Assembly (NCBI GenBank): GCA_031002005.1
Contig: JARYHS010013630.1
Location: forward strand, 29,475,504-29,539,503
Length of the DNA stretch: 64,000 nt
Source of the DNA: Vandiemenella viatica
Lineage: Eukaryota > Arthropoda > Insecta > Orthoptera > Morabidae
Reading direction: 5' to 3'
Shown: positions 31,654 through 43,154 of the stretch, one piece after another
How positions within the stretch are numbered: the stretch's first letter is position 1
Layout: each line of letters opens with the position of its first letter
Notes under the pieces: model-generated
The model's input: only the letters and a program-made list of their open reading frames with translations
Databases searched by the model: none
What the model was told of the DNA's origin: nothing
Position numbers and translations under genes: made by a program

Positions 31654-34503
31654 AATTTATGTCTGACTAACTCATGCCCACGACATCATTCTTGCTTGTA
31701 AAGAATTCGGATTGACAGCTACCGACATCTAAGCACCATAGTGCATGGTGGGAGACTTGATGCTATTACCACACAAAAAGGCCAGTTATCTGTGCTATGT
31801 AGTTCAGGCAGCGAAGTAAAATATACAGACACATGTCTTTGGTCGAAATATGAAAATATTCTTGATCAACCACTTTCAACCAACATATCTCAAATACTCT
31901 GTAAGAAACTTGCTTATGCTTGGGGTGGAGCATAAACTTGAATCTTAACTGTAATCGTGCAAACCTAAGGTGTTACAGTTCTGACTTAGCTTTAACACAG
32001 TCGCCACGGTAGTTTTAACCAAGAAACTAAGGTAAGGTGAAAGTTCAATGAAGATTGTTCAGTTCTAGTAAGATGAATATATTCTTTGAAAACTCTACAA
32101 AGTCAGAAAACTGCACAGGCAATCAGACAACCTTTCCAAAACTATTTCACAGATTCGACTGGCCATTCGAGCACGACCAAACCCCACGCTACCACTATTT
32201 CTTTGCTACATGAGTTCTTCAAAATAAAACTCCACCCATTATGTCAAAGATTCAACCGATATTAAACAACTTAGCAGTTTGCCGCGCCACGAGCCCAGAG
32301 CTGGCCACCTTACTACATAATGCTTCTGTACCGACTAACTGCTGCTTCTTGAATGGGCGAGAGTAGGTTCTGGTGGGGGTATATATAGGATTGGACCGTG
32401 AGAACTTCCTTATCTTGATTTTCCCAGGGACTTTATACGATAGCTGATCAGTTTCAGACCAATGTTACGAAATCTAATTTGATCATGACAATAAAAATCA
32501 TCCTAGCTCTCTGAAATTTTGGTAGTAGCAAGATACTGTTACAAACGTCAAATTAAGTTATTATAAAAAATTTTGTAACTTTAATAGCTTCGCCAGAAAA
32601 GAGTCATAAAGATGTGATTGCCATAACTTCCGAAACATTGCTCCTATTGAGCTGAAACAAATTTAATTCTACTCTCCTATTGTCCATCTATTCTCTGATG
32701 TTAAATAAAGAATTTTACCTAATTTTGAAAGTGGTATAAAACTTGAAAATAAAATTTACTGTCTTTATTCCGAATATCGATTTGAAAATAACTCTAAACA
32801 AATTTCCCTAATGAAAAACTATTACTGTAAAAATTTGGAATCTCTAAGTCCATGCCCTGATTTATTACGAATTTTCTAAATTTCACTACTCAAGAATGCC
32901 GAACGATCGCATCATTTCGTCCCGGCGTTTTCTCGCGTCAAAACCCATTTTATTTTATTACAATCAAATGCTTTAATATTTTGAAATAAAACTTTTCCAG
33001 AAATCTTTACATTTAAACAAACTTTACTCTGAATATAATTTCTTTTCATGAATCCCCGAAAAAGACTGAAATATCGAACTTTTACCTGAATCACATATCT
33101 AGGTATATCAAATTATATTCAAAAACGATCTTTAGAATGTATGAATCTCTCTAAAATTTTAATATGTTATTTAAACCGAAATTACGATGCTTCCTATCTA
33201 TCCCTTGATTTCTTAACTGTTTTCTAATAGCTAAATACTTCGAGTTTAGAGTGGAAAATTTACGTGATAACATTTTAAACTGGCAAATCACTTTTAAACA
33301 TATTCAGACTCTAAGTAAGATCTTTTAACAACAAAATTAATCATCTTCTGGCTATCTATTTACCTAAACATCTTTTGAACTAACGAAATATCTTGATTTA
33401 GTGAAATTAAATGAAAGTCAAATATTAACTATTCAAATCTAAGGTTAAGTTTCTTAACAGCTGTTTAAATGAATTTAACTATTGAATTTACTGTTAACAC
33501 TTGAATAAATGCTTATATGGGACATATTACTGGGAAAAATTATCAAAATTGACTATAAAAATGACTTTAAAAGAGTGGTAGCATATACTTCAACTGAACT
33601 CGCTATCTTAGCAACTAATTTCGCTATGCGAAATTCTACCGTAATTCGGCCTATATTGGGATCACTGGGTGACTCTGTGCTACTACCACACACAACCACC
33701 AGTGATCTGTGATAGATAGTTTTGGCTGAAAAGTGATACACCATGACACATACATCTTTGGTTGAAATATGAATGTGGTGCAGGTCAACCACTATCAACT
33801 ACCATATCTCCACACCCCCATAGCTACCGACATATAACCACCATAGTGCACGATAGGAGGCATGATACTACTACCACACACAAACACCAATGGTCTACGC
33901 TATGTAGTTGTGGCAGCAAAGTGACATATAGGGAGACACATGTCTTTGATTGAAATATGAAAATATCCTTGATCGGCTGCTTTCAACCACGATATCTCAC
34001 ACAGTTACCGAAATTCGGTTAACATCGTGATCAATGGGTAACTCTGTGCTACTACCACACACAAGCATCAGTGATCTGCGCTAGATAGTTTTGGCTGAAA
34101 AGTGATACACCATGACACATACGTCTTTGGTAGAAATATGAATGTAGCGCAGGTCGACCAATTTCAACCACCATATCTCCCACACTTCCATAGCTACCGA
34201 CATATAACCACAATAGTTCATGATGGGAGATTCGAGGCTATTACCACACATAAACATCAATGGTCTATCCTATGTAGTTGTGGCAGGAAAGAGAAGTATA
34301 CGGATACATAAGTCTTTGGTCAAAATATGAAAATGCCCTGCATCAACCAGTTTTAACCATCATATCTCCCACATCCCCACAGCTATCGGCATTTGGGCAA
34401 CGTTGTGCACGACAGGAAACTCCATGCTATTTCCACACACAAACACCAGTGATCTGTGCTAGGTGGTGGTGGCTGAAAATTGAAATATAGAGAAACACAC
34501 GTG
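31654..34503 (-). mobile_element. Satellite-bearing element, copy 2, split by the 1.8-kb repeat
   Basis: Reverse-orientation copy of 14410-15627. On the minus strand it starts CACGTGTGTTTCTCTATA beside a TA run (34504-34529) and ends with TTCTTTACAA and GGGCAT sequence near 31654. Units recur about every 181-190 bases (near 33801, 33989, 34170 and 34360, plus one at 31886). The 1.8-kb repeat at 31914-33636 interrupts a unit. Without it the array is about 1.1 kb. Confidence 0.75.
31914..33636 (-). repeat. 1.8-kb promoter-bearing repeat, copy 2 (inverted)
   Basis: Reverse complement of 6893-8673 over its whole length. It has a TATA-like TATATATAGG at about 32380 (plus-strand reading) and the CAGTCGCCAC motif near 31994. 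It is flanked by TA at 31912-31913 and 33637-33638, and it interrupts the array unit between CTCTG-TA and TA-CCGTAATTCGG. The ends agree with copy 1. Confidence 0.75.
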
Positions 34504-34544
34504 TATATATATATATATATATATATAGTTGGATAAAGGAAACA

Positions 34545-34715
34545 AAGAAACTGCCGCGAGGCACTGAAAATAAGATAGGATAGCGAAAATAAACAGTTAC
34601 CCGTCACTTACCACAGATGAAGTCAGGAGGGCGAGACACGTAAAAACACAGAAACACATGAATTGCACAATATTTCGTCTTTAGTCTTACTCATGTGGGA
34701 GGCGAGACATATGGC
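34545..34715 (-). repeat. Dispersed repeat D, copy 5, next to (TA)n
   Basis: Minus strand: CACATGAGTAAGAC, then GACGAAATATTGTGCAATTC, TTTCTGTGTTTTTAC, and TTCATCTGTGGTAAGTGACG with CTATCCTATCTTATTTTC. It has the same block order as copy 2. A TA run separates it from the satellite element. A run of 15 G lies just beyond, at 34802-34816. Confidence 0.65.
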
Positions 34716-34942
34716 AGGGGGAAAGATGTGGTCACATCCCAACCCGCCACATGAATGAAGCACAGGCGGAAAACGCGTGGTAGTGGTAGCATTGCCGGGA
34801 AGGGGGGGGGGGGGGGAAATAGGATTTACCAGCGATTAAAGTGAAACAAAACAATATAATCTTTGTGTAGCTTAATTCAAAAAGTTGTAATTGAAAATAA
34901 AGGGAGATAGAAGAATTTAAATATATATATACAGTATATAAT

Positions 34943-36446
34943 AGCATTTGCCCGCTGCTTCACGCGCGCGTGCCTTGGCAGGTGTAGAAATTATTTACCG
35001 ATTTTATTCTCTTATCAGACATTAACGTGGAAAGGCATGAACTGTTAATGTATTCTGAATAGTTTCGTTTGTTTCGGTTAATACGTTAGGTTCGGTTTTT
35101 ATACTGATGTCAGAGAGTTGTTTTATTCATATTTTAACGTGATGCACTTGATTCAATAGTAGAAAAGGTTCCTGAAAAATTAACAGTAGTAATTCGTGGT
35201 TGTAATTATTGTGCGAAGTATAAACATTTATTGTTTAGAAAGGCTTTCACGGTTCAAATGACATTCTTTCTTCTGTGCGCTTTCAGAAGCTATGGATTTA
35301 GCGTATAGAACCCGATTATAGGTCAATCGCTTTTCTCAGTGCAGGTTACTTTCATTTGCTCTAGCTATTTCATCTCATCCTCTTTGACATTGCAGACGAT
35401 GTTGTCGGTCTATTTCACTCTCATTTAGCCGATTTCGGCGACATCTTTTAGCTGCAGAAGTTGACCCCGACAGATTAGATCTCTTTCGCAAGGGCATATC
35501 ATAAACTTTTATACTTACCCAACTCACAGCACTAATAATTACAACGTTTTCACAGCTGCAATTATCATTATGCGTGAACTTTGGCTGCGAGTATATAGAT
35601 GAGCATAAATTTGGTTACAATACAGAATATCTGTTGTAGTAATAAATAATATTATTTCTGAAAGCAATATTTAACTCAGCTAAAACACAATATTTTTAAA
35701 TGCTGATATGGAGGATTCCACGTTAACCGTAGTACCGAAAATTTAAATGGATATATAACAGTTGTAAAGCTAAGAAAGCTGATATTATAATCATTATGTG
35801 TAATTTTTTTTGGCGTTTTTATGTGTAAACTTTGCCTGGGATTATATAGCTAGGTATAAGCTTTGTTAAGGATGTATCTGTGGATATAATGAAAAATATT
35901 GTTTCCATGATACTTAACTAAAAAAAGTTTATTTTTAAATGGGGATACCGAGGATTGCAACATAACCGCGGTGCCATAAATTTATGTAAATATAGCAGTA
36001 ATCTACGACTTAGTCCTCTTGGAAGTGTGCTGAAATATAAAAATTCGTTACGAATAATCACAGCATCTCAATTTTTCTGATTTATTTATTTTTTGTTGTT
36101 TTTTATTTTTTGTTGTTTGGATATTGGTTTTATTTTATGTTGATACACCATCAATTATTCCTGCTTTAAAATAGAAATTTACGTGAAGTGGAGCTACTCT
36201 TGATTTCAAATCATCGTATCATTACTGTCATTATTTCAGTCAGATATAATTAATCCAAAAATGTTGAGATGTGATCATGGTACAGTTTATGTAGTAACGT
36301 GCATGTAACTGAAACAATTATTTCTGAGTGGCAACATTATCGCAAGTTGTGAATCGCTTGAAATGCAACCTGACAGCTGATATGATGCTTTGTTATAGGC
36401 CTAAGAGACGATGCCTGCAGCTTTATAATCTACGTGGTGTAGCATT
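34943..36446. repeat. Composite repeat starting CATTTGCCCGCTGCTTC
   Basis: The first 35 bases (GCATTTGCCCGCTGCTTCAC) recur, reversed, at 55140-55180. Inside are two units of about 255 bases (35570-35765 and 35825-36005). These share TTTG-CTG-GATTATATAG-type and GGATACCGAGGATTGCAAC-type phrases. From 36010 begins the first of two units of about 600 bases. No protein. Confidence 0.6.
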
Positions 36447-37124
36447 CATTGAGGAAGGAAATATATGGAGACAAAGCAAGAGACCTTCACCACGCATTGA
36501 AGTGTAGCAGGGTGAGGAGTAGTGGGGGGGCATGGCCGGAGTGGAAGGGGTATGGCCGCTTCCATACAGACACTGGGGAATATGTACAAAAACCTCAAGG
36601 GGACTCTAGGATAAAGGTGACGCCGCAATCTGGTGATGGATTATTATGTAACTCGATATGACAAATAAAAAATGAAGAATAAATTTTTTTGATATCCTGC
36701 TTAGTTTTCGAGATATTCCGTCCCAAATGTGAAATGGTTTTGGTTGAAATTCAGAAGAAAACATTGGTCAAAGTCAAATTTGATGATGGATTCTTATTTA
36801 AAAAGACGAGGCAAATTAAAAATAAAGAATAAAATTTTTCGATATCTCACCTAGTTCTAGAGATATACTGTATCAAAAGTTAGGTTGAAATGGAGAAGAA
36901 AAATTTCGCAAAAGTCAAATTTAATGATCGATTCCTATGTAACACGACGAGACAAATCGAAAATAAAGAATAAAATTTTTCGATATCTTGCTTAGTTTTC
37001 GGGATATACTGGGAACATCGCAATTGTTTGGAAGCGCAATATCGCCACTGCCGCCACTGCGCATGCGCGAGCCTGCTTCACCAATTTAACGTCACTTCTC
37101 CTCCATATATTTCCTTCCTCCATG
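36447..37124. mobile_element. hAT-like element, 678 bp, with 8-bp target duplication
   Basis: GTAGCATT occurs on both sides (36439-36446 and 37125-37132). Termini are CATTGAGGAAGGAAATATAT and, reversed, CATGGAGGAAGGAAATATAT, inverted repeats of about 24 bases. It interrupts one of the 600-bp units; the sister unit at 37310-37860 lacks it. Eight-base duplication suggests hAT (or P-type). No transposase. Confidence 0.88.
36633..37015. repeat. ~145-bp tandem units inside the hAT-like element
   Basis: Units begin near 36633, 36781 and 36922 with GATGATGGATTCTTAT-like sequence. Each contains AATAAAGAATAAAATTTTTC and GATATCTTGCTTAGTTTTCG. A reversed copy of one unit lies at 51843-51992. Confidence 0.7.
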
Positions 37125-38090
37125 GTAGCATTAGGATATGAAACATTTTTAATTTAAGTTTCTTTCAATATAGCCGTATTTTCTATGTAATTATTTCAGT
37201 CGCATGTAAGTACCTGGCGAAACAACAGCCTGGACCAGATGACAATTGACTCGTTTTGTTTAGCATCAGGCATAATGGGCTTAGTTTTAAAATTTATGTG
37301 GTGTAGAATAGAATTTTAGTATGCCTAGTTATATTTGAAATAAAAATTCGTTACCAATAATCACAGCATCTCAATTTTTTCTGATTTATTTATTTTTTGC
37401 TGTTTGGATATTGGTTTTTATTTTATGTTGATACACCATCAATTATTCCTGCTTTAAAATAGAAATTTACGTGAATTGGAGTTAATCTTGGTTTCAAATC
37501 GTCGTATCATTATTGTCATTATTTCAGTCAGATATAATTAATTCAAAAATGTTAAAACGGATCACGGTACAGTATATGTACTAATGTGCATGTAACTCAA
37601 GCAATTATTTCTGAGTGGCAAAATTATCGCAAGTTGTAAATCGATTGAAATGCAACCTGGACAGTGATGACAGCTGATATGCTTTGTTATAGGCCAAAGG
37701 GACGATGCTTTTAGCTTTATAATTTACGCGATGTATCATTAGGATATGAAAATTTTTTTATTTGAGTTTCTTTCAATATATCCGTATTTTCTATGTAATT
37801 ATTTGAGTCACATGTACCTGAATTTTCGGATGCCTAGTTATATTGCACATTATAGCCACGAGACATATTAATCGAATAAAGTACTTCCAAATATGTGCAA
37901 TTCCGCACAAGTCATTATGAAAGAAGTATGTTTTATTACTGGCTGATATTTATAATAGCTGTTTTTCAGACATCGCTCTTCGAGAAAAAACTGAATTTCG
38001 TATTAAGTATTGGCTTATTGTGGCTGTATTGTACAGCGTTCACGTAGCAATTTTGTTCCAGAGACAAACTGTATAACAGTCTACCAGAGA
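37125..38090. repeat. ~600-bp direct duplication, second unit and remainder
   Basis: Phrases CATCAATTATTCCTGCTTTA and AAATGCAACCTG occur near 36155 and 37440, and AATATAGCCGTATTTTCTAT at about 37170 and 37780. After removing the 686 inserted bases the period is about 600. Confidence 0.65.
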
Positions 38091-38628
38091 CAATATATGT
38101 CTTCAATATTAGACCTGTTACGATTCAAGTAAATGCTGATTATACTTGATTCATGTATTCTTTTTATTTTGAAGTACTGCGGTCCAGAAAAATGAATCGC
38201 AGAAGTAAAAAAAAAAAAAAAAAAAAAAAATGGAAATCCTAAATTTTGTCAGGTCTCTTTATGAAAGGAGTGACCGTCTGAATGTGTATAATTATCTGTG
38301 GTCTACAGTTTCACATTTCTGAAGTTTTTTACTGACTTGCTTCTTCCCATGGTACATATTAGTCGTTAGCTACTTCTGCAGATGTTGATCAGCAACATTA
38401 GCTTTAAAAATTTGGAAACACCATGCAAATTGATGCGGTAGTTTTTGCGTTATTAGAGATCAAGCCTCACTACAAACGCAGCTTGCTTACAGATTTATAA
38501 TAGTATAGATATATGTAAAGAAATATATAAATAAATAATAATAATAAAAAATAATATAATAATATATATAAAAATAAATAAATAAATAACCGACTGTAAA
38601 ATGAAATGAGAGATGGCAAGTGACAGGT
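38091..38628. other. Intron with poly(A) and AATA-rich tracts
   Basis: An A run of about 24 bases at 38208-38231 and AT-rich AATAAATA repeats at about 38525-38590. These could be 3' tails of insertions but no body is recognised. Confidence 0.5.
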
Positions 38629-39845
38629 TTAACATAGGTTTAGGCCAGGGGTGTGTCTGGTGTCAAGGATATGTTGATAGGCTAGTTCCCATCTGCGGAG
38701 TTCTGAAGGGGTGGTGGTATTCGGAAAAACTCTAATTGCTCTGACTGTGAAACAGGTGTTGAGGTTTTTTGAATTATGGAAGTTCGCATGAATTGCCACG
38801 GGATGGTCTGGGTTGGAAGTATAAACTGTTTGCCTGTGGCCATTCATTCTGTAGGAAAGTTGTTGAGTGGTGAGACCAATGTAAGAGGCAGTGCAGTGGA
38901 TGCAGGTGAGTTGGTAAATAAGGTGAGTGGTAGCACATGTGGCATGTCCAATTACAGGGAAAGATTCGCCTGTGACAGGATTAGAGTAAGTAGTGGTGGC
39001 AGGGTGCATGCTGCAAGTTTTACAGCGGGGTCTGTAACATGGGAAGATCCCTGTGGAGGTCTAGGGGAGTCGGACCAAGATGTTGTACAGATTGGGCGGT
39101 CTGCTGAAGCAAGTGCGGGGAGCAGTGGGTAGGATTTTGGGAAGGAGGAGACGCATTTCAGGGAAGGAACGTAAGAAATCATGCCTACGGCGGAGTATCT
39201 GGTTGACAGATTCCAGGCCAGGAAAGAACTGGGTGACAAGTGTTGGTCCACGGTCAGCTTTAGGAGGTGCAGAACGAGGGTTGTGGGTGATGGCATGGGA
39301 AATTTGTTTTTCCACAAGATCATGGGGGTATCGGCGGGACACAAGGGCTTGGGATAGTTTTTGAGAGTAACTGGAGATTGATTCATGATCAGAACAGATG
39401 CGTCTGCCACGGATTGCAAGGCTGTTTGGAAGGGAACGTTTAATATGGAAGGGGTGACAACTGTCAAAGTGTAGGTATTGTTGTAAATTGGTCGGTTTAT
39501 TGTGTACTGAGGTATGGAGGGTCCCCTGTCGTAGGGTGATATCTACGTCAAGGAAGGTGATACAGGTGTGGGAATATGACCATGTGAAATTGATGGCGTG
39601 ATTATCATTTAATGAGTTGAGGAAGTCTAGGAGGTGGTCCTCCCCGTGGGTCCAGATCATAAATATATCATCTATGTATCTGAACCACACGAGGGGACTG
39701 AGGGGGTAATTCTTCAGAAAAATATTTTCCAGACGGCCCAGTAAAAGGTTAGCATAGGACGGGGCCATGCGGGTACCCATGGCAGTGCCGCGTATCTGGT
39801 GGTAAATCTGGGAGTTGAAGGAGAAATAGTTTTTGGAGAGGATAA
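38629..39845 (-). pseudogene. Penelope-like retroelement: reverse transcriptase plus GIY-YIG endonuclease
   Basis: On the minus strand one frame starts near 39845 with FILSKNYFSFNSQIYHQI, then RGTAMGTRMAPSYANLLLG (RT motif B) and WFRYIDDIFMIW (YIDD catalytic motif). It runs on to NILVRLP and a TAG stop at 39061-39063. The same frame then continues GIFPCYRPRCKTCS, a Cys-rich link. Next comes LIYQLTCIHCTASYIGLTTQ, the GIY-YIG nuclease with CxxC, and it ends at 38629. The one stop is the only lesion downstream of the truncation. The RT N-terminus is missing; the frame runs into a TA/GA microsatellite. It is a different family from the fragment at 12500. Confidence 0.9.
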
Positions 39846-39852
39846 ATTTGGC

Positions 39853-39899
<47 letters not shown>
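39846..39899. repeat. (TA)n(GA)n compound microsatellite
   Basis: TA run to about 39875 followed by GA run to about 39898, between the Penelope coding region and a dispersed D copy. Confidence 0.9.
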
Positions 39900-40085
39900 T
39901 TTTCCCGACCGGCGGTCTTTCTGTGAGGCAGTCTCCAGCTGCGCCCACCTCTCATAATGTTCTCCTGTTGACGAAAGGTTTATCCCAAAAATTACTTTAT
40001 TATTTGGGTTTGTGTCTTTTCTGTGTGTTTGCGCCCCACATCCATCATCTAAAGGTAAGTAGTGCCTCATTTTCCTATTTACTAG
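39900..40085 (+). repeat. Dispersed repeat D, copy 6, head of the Penelope-like element
   Basis: Contains GACCGGCGGTCTTTCTGTGA, CCTGTTGACGAAAGG-TTTA-TCCC, AAAATTACTTTATTATTTG, GCCCCACATCCATCATC, AAAGGTAAGTAGTG and TTTTCC. Nearly the same as 62960-63155. It lies upstream of the Penelope frame and in the opposite orientation, like P1 at 12123. The first half has a TTGACGA...hairpin...AAAA shape that may be a worn ribozyme core. Confidence 0.75.
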
Positions 40086-40382
40086 CTATTACAGGGAAAA
40101 GTAATAGCTTGGCAGCCGGTTTAAAGAACTATTGCATGTTCGAGAAAAGGTATCAGTTATACAAACAACACGATCAAGTTAATATGAATGTTGCATAACC
40201 CCAAGCAACATTTTCTCATTACAATATATGGTAGAGTTTTCGAAAATTGAGGGTGCTTTGCCAGAAGGTGACTATCACAAAATATAGATGCCTGTCAGAA
40301 AGCTGAAAGTTAGCAGCCTCCAAATACCTTTTCTATTGGTGCTATACCTTACTATTCTGAACAGGGCGTTTCCCTACAGGAT
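40086..40382. other. Intron or 5' part of gypsy element, unresolved
   Basis: AT-rich, nothing recognised. A gypsy 5' LTR would be expected near here but no TG...CA pair is visible. Confidence 0.35.
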
Positions 40383-41790
40383 TTGGCCGACTTGATTTTA
40401 TCAATGAGGCTAATAATAAATTATATACATTCAGTACTCAGACTAATAATAAATTAAATACATTAAGTACTCAGTTCAATGATACATTAAATACTCGATT
40501 GAATGACACTTTAAATTCTAAGCTCGATACTAGTATAACTGAGCAGAGAAGAGATTTCCTGGACCATTCTCAATTAATAAATACCAAGATAAGTGAAGTT
40601 CAGGAGAAGGTAGATAACAATTATACCTATTTTGGTAAAAGGATTACTGAAAAAGAAACCGCCTAGGACAACATAAGCTTGAATGCCATAAAAGTAGAGA
40701 AGAGGTTAATGATAAAATAAACCAATTTGGGAATACCTTGAAAAAAGATTTTAAACATCAAGAAAGTCGAGTCAGTCAAATAGAAACAGAACAACTCTAG
40801 ATTAAAGAGAGTGTAGGTCTGTTAAATGAGACCCTAACTAGGACACAAGCAAACATAGGTCCGTTGCATGAGCATGAAGGTGATATAGAAGGACATATTG
40901 AACAGTTAGAGAGTGCACATATGCATGGAGGGGATGCTACGTTGAAAATGATTAATAATATAGGTTTTTTGAATGAGAAAAACAAAGGAGTTGAAGGGCA
41001 TTTATGTGGTAAAACAAAAGAATCTGCGATGCCACACCACATTTCAGTAATTATTCCAGAAAAATTGATGTTGAAAATTTTTCAGATCAGAAGAATATCC
41101 ACCCAGTAGATTTTATAAGTTATGAAGCATTTGAAACCTTTACTTAGTTTAATAAAGAAAGAAAAATTAATATAGTGTAGCAACACCTGAGGGGAACAGC
41201 TAAGATAGATAGGTAGATAGACAAGTACCTACTTGCCAAACTTATGAGGATTTCGAAAGCAAATTTCTAAATTATTTCTGGTTATTACGGGAGGTGATAC
41301 AACCGGAACAGGGAGAAGCTACACGACTTCATCCATCAATGTTGACTTAGAATAAGGCACCTGGACCAAACTATATAGGGAACAACTATTATTAAAGGTA
41401 TTTTTAACAGACTTCATTATCGGTTACAAGAAACCTTTTATAATCCCCACATAATCAGTACTATAGACGACATTCTGAATTGGGCACAAGATTTTGATGA
41501 CAGTGCACAGAGAAACAGAGATAGAGGTAATTACAGTCGAGGACATCCTCATATCCAGCGATCCTGCTAAGCAAAGTAGAGAGCAGAATTCACAAGTTTT
41601 AACTAAATCCAATGTAAACGATATGACTTATCATAATCACAGAAAAGTCAGGTACATTAAACAAAGAAGGAAATGGTATTTTAAGGCGAGAAATAATAAT
41701 TTCCATAAAAGTGAAGATAAACAGGGGGAAAATGATACCTTAGAAGCGGCACCTATGGACAAGTCTTTCAAAATTCAATCAGGAAACTAG
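40383..41790 (+). pseudogene. Gag-like coiled-coil region of gypsy element
   Basis: Frames here show Asn/Thr-rich heptad-like sequence (NTLNTRLNDTLNSKLDT and neighbours) and then an Arg/Lys-rich stretch near 41640-41790 (RKVRYIKQRRKWYFK). Such a basic tail could be a nucleocapsid-like part. No zinc knuckle is clear. Stops break the frame repeatedly. Confidence 0.45.
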
Positions 41791-41792
41791 GT

Positions 41793-42134
41793 GTGGCTGA
41801 AACTGTGGTCCAAGTGGAGGCCGAACCAGGAGTTAGCAAAGCATTGATTGCTTTGGGATCTGAGATTTCCTGTATTTCAGAAGTGTTTCATAAGGATTTA
41901 ATCAGCGTGAAACTTCTGCCTAAATACCCTGTAAATGGAATGACGGTTGTCACAGCTACTGGGAGCAGGAGCAAACTTGTTAAGGAGCAAGTTCTTTTGG
42001 AAGCAGAAACTGTAAAATTACTCATGGAGATACCTGTATTTGTTGTGCCAGGGCTCAATATTGATTGTATTTTTGGTGTTGACTGGATGCTGAAGGTTAA
42101 GGACATTTTAAACTACGAAGAAGGATTTTTTTAA
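41793..42134 (+). pseudogene. Gypsy aspartic protease
   Basis: The frame carries ALIALGSEISCISEVFHKDL at the place where retropepsins have D-[TS]-G. Here it is ALG, so the catalytic Asp is lost. The second conserved patch, NIDCIFGVDWM, matches the ILG-D-W end of retropepsins. Length about 110 residues fits the domain. Joined in pol order to the RT downstream. Confidence 0.8.
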
Positions 42135-42329
42135 TTTTTCATAAATGGTTCTCATATGAAGACATTTATAATGCCTGTCAGGAAGAGTAGAACAGCTGTG
42201 GACATTGTGAAGGTTAAATCATAGGGAGATCAGATAGGTCTAGGACAGTCATCATGTTTTCTAGTAGAGGCAGTAAAGTATTGTGTCAGTGCCATTCAAG
42301 CGAGTCCTCAGAATATTATGCTGCAAAAG

Positions 42330-43154
42330 GGAATCCAGACTGTAGAAGCAGAGCACCAAAAGATACTTTCGGAAATTTTTAAGGAATTTGATGATGTGTT
42401 CTCAGATAGATCTGGACTAGTGAAAGGTTAAGAGTGCCATTTCTCACTCACCTGCAAAACTCCATTTTTTTTTTTAATTTTTATATATAAAACCTTACCC
42501 AATCCCAGTTGCAAAAAGACAGCAGGGAGAAGAAGAAATGGGGAATTATTGAAAGATCTATAAAGCCCTTTCAACAACCCTCTTGCAGTAGTTATAAAAG
42601 TTGACCACGTAGTTGTCAGATTGGTATTAGATGCCCATATGTTGAACAAAGTGCTGGTAAGAGAGATAGATCACCCACCTGCTATCAAAGGAATCCTTCA
42701 GGAATTTCAGGGAAAGAAGTTTCTCACATCCCTTGACCTTACGGCTTCATACTGGCAAGTTCCTATTGCTAAGTAATCAATGAAATTTACTGCATTCTTG
42801 TATGAAGGGTGAAGTTTTCATTTTAAGGTTTTACTGTTTGGGCTAAATAATGTGGTAGCTAATTTTATAAAAGCTTTAGACAAGGTTTTAGGAAAGACAC
42901 ATCATGAGAAAGTAAAGGTCTATGTGGATGATATACTAACTGCCAGTGAAACCAATGAAGAGCACGTTAGTACACTGCAGGAGGTATTTATGCACTCCGT
43001 AAAGGCGGAATGACCCTAAGATTTTTTTTAAAAAATGAGTTTTCGTTAAGAGCAAATTAGAGTTTTTGGGGAACATCATTACTCCAGAGGATATTTTCCC
43101 TAATGAAGCCCTAAAAGCTATTGAGAATTTTCCAACAGCCCAAGAAGACTTGAA
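42330..43154 (+). pseudogene. Gypsy reverse transcriptase
   Basis: Broken frames give FKEFDDVFSDRSGLVKG, then PFNNPLAVVIKVD, LVLDAHMLNKVLVRE and FLTSLDLTASYWQVPI (motif A). Motif B-like FGLNNVVANFIKALD and VYVDDILTAS (YVDD at 42922-42933) follow. These are the standard Ty3/gypsy RT blocks. Stops after many blocks make it inactive. Confidence 0.85.

Noticed and set aside
36449..36661. 70-codon ORF inside the 678-bp hAT-like element
   Set aside because: No transposase motifs, and it reads into the 145-bp tandem units.
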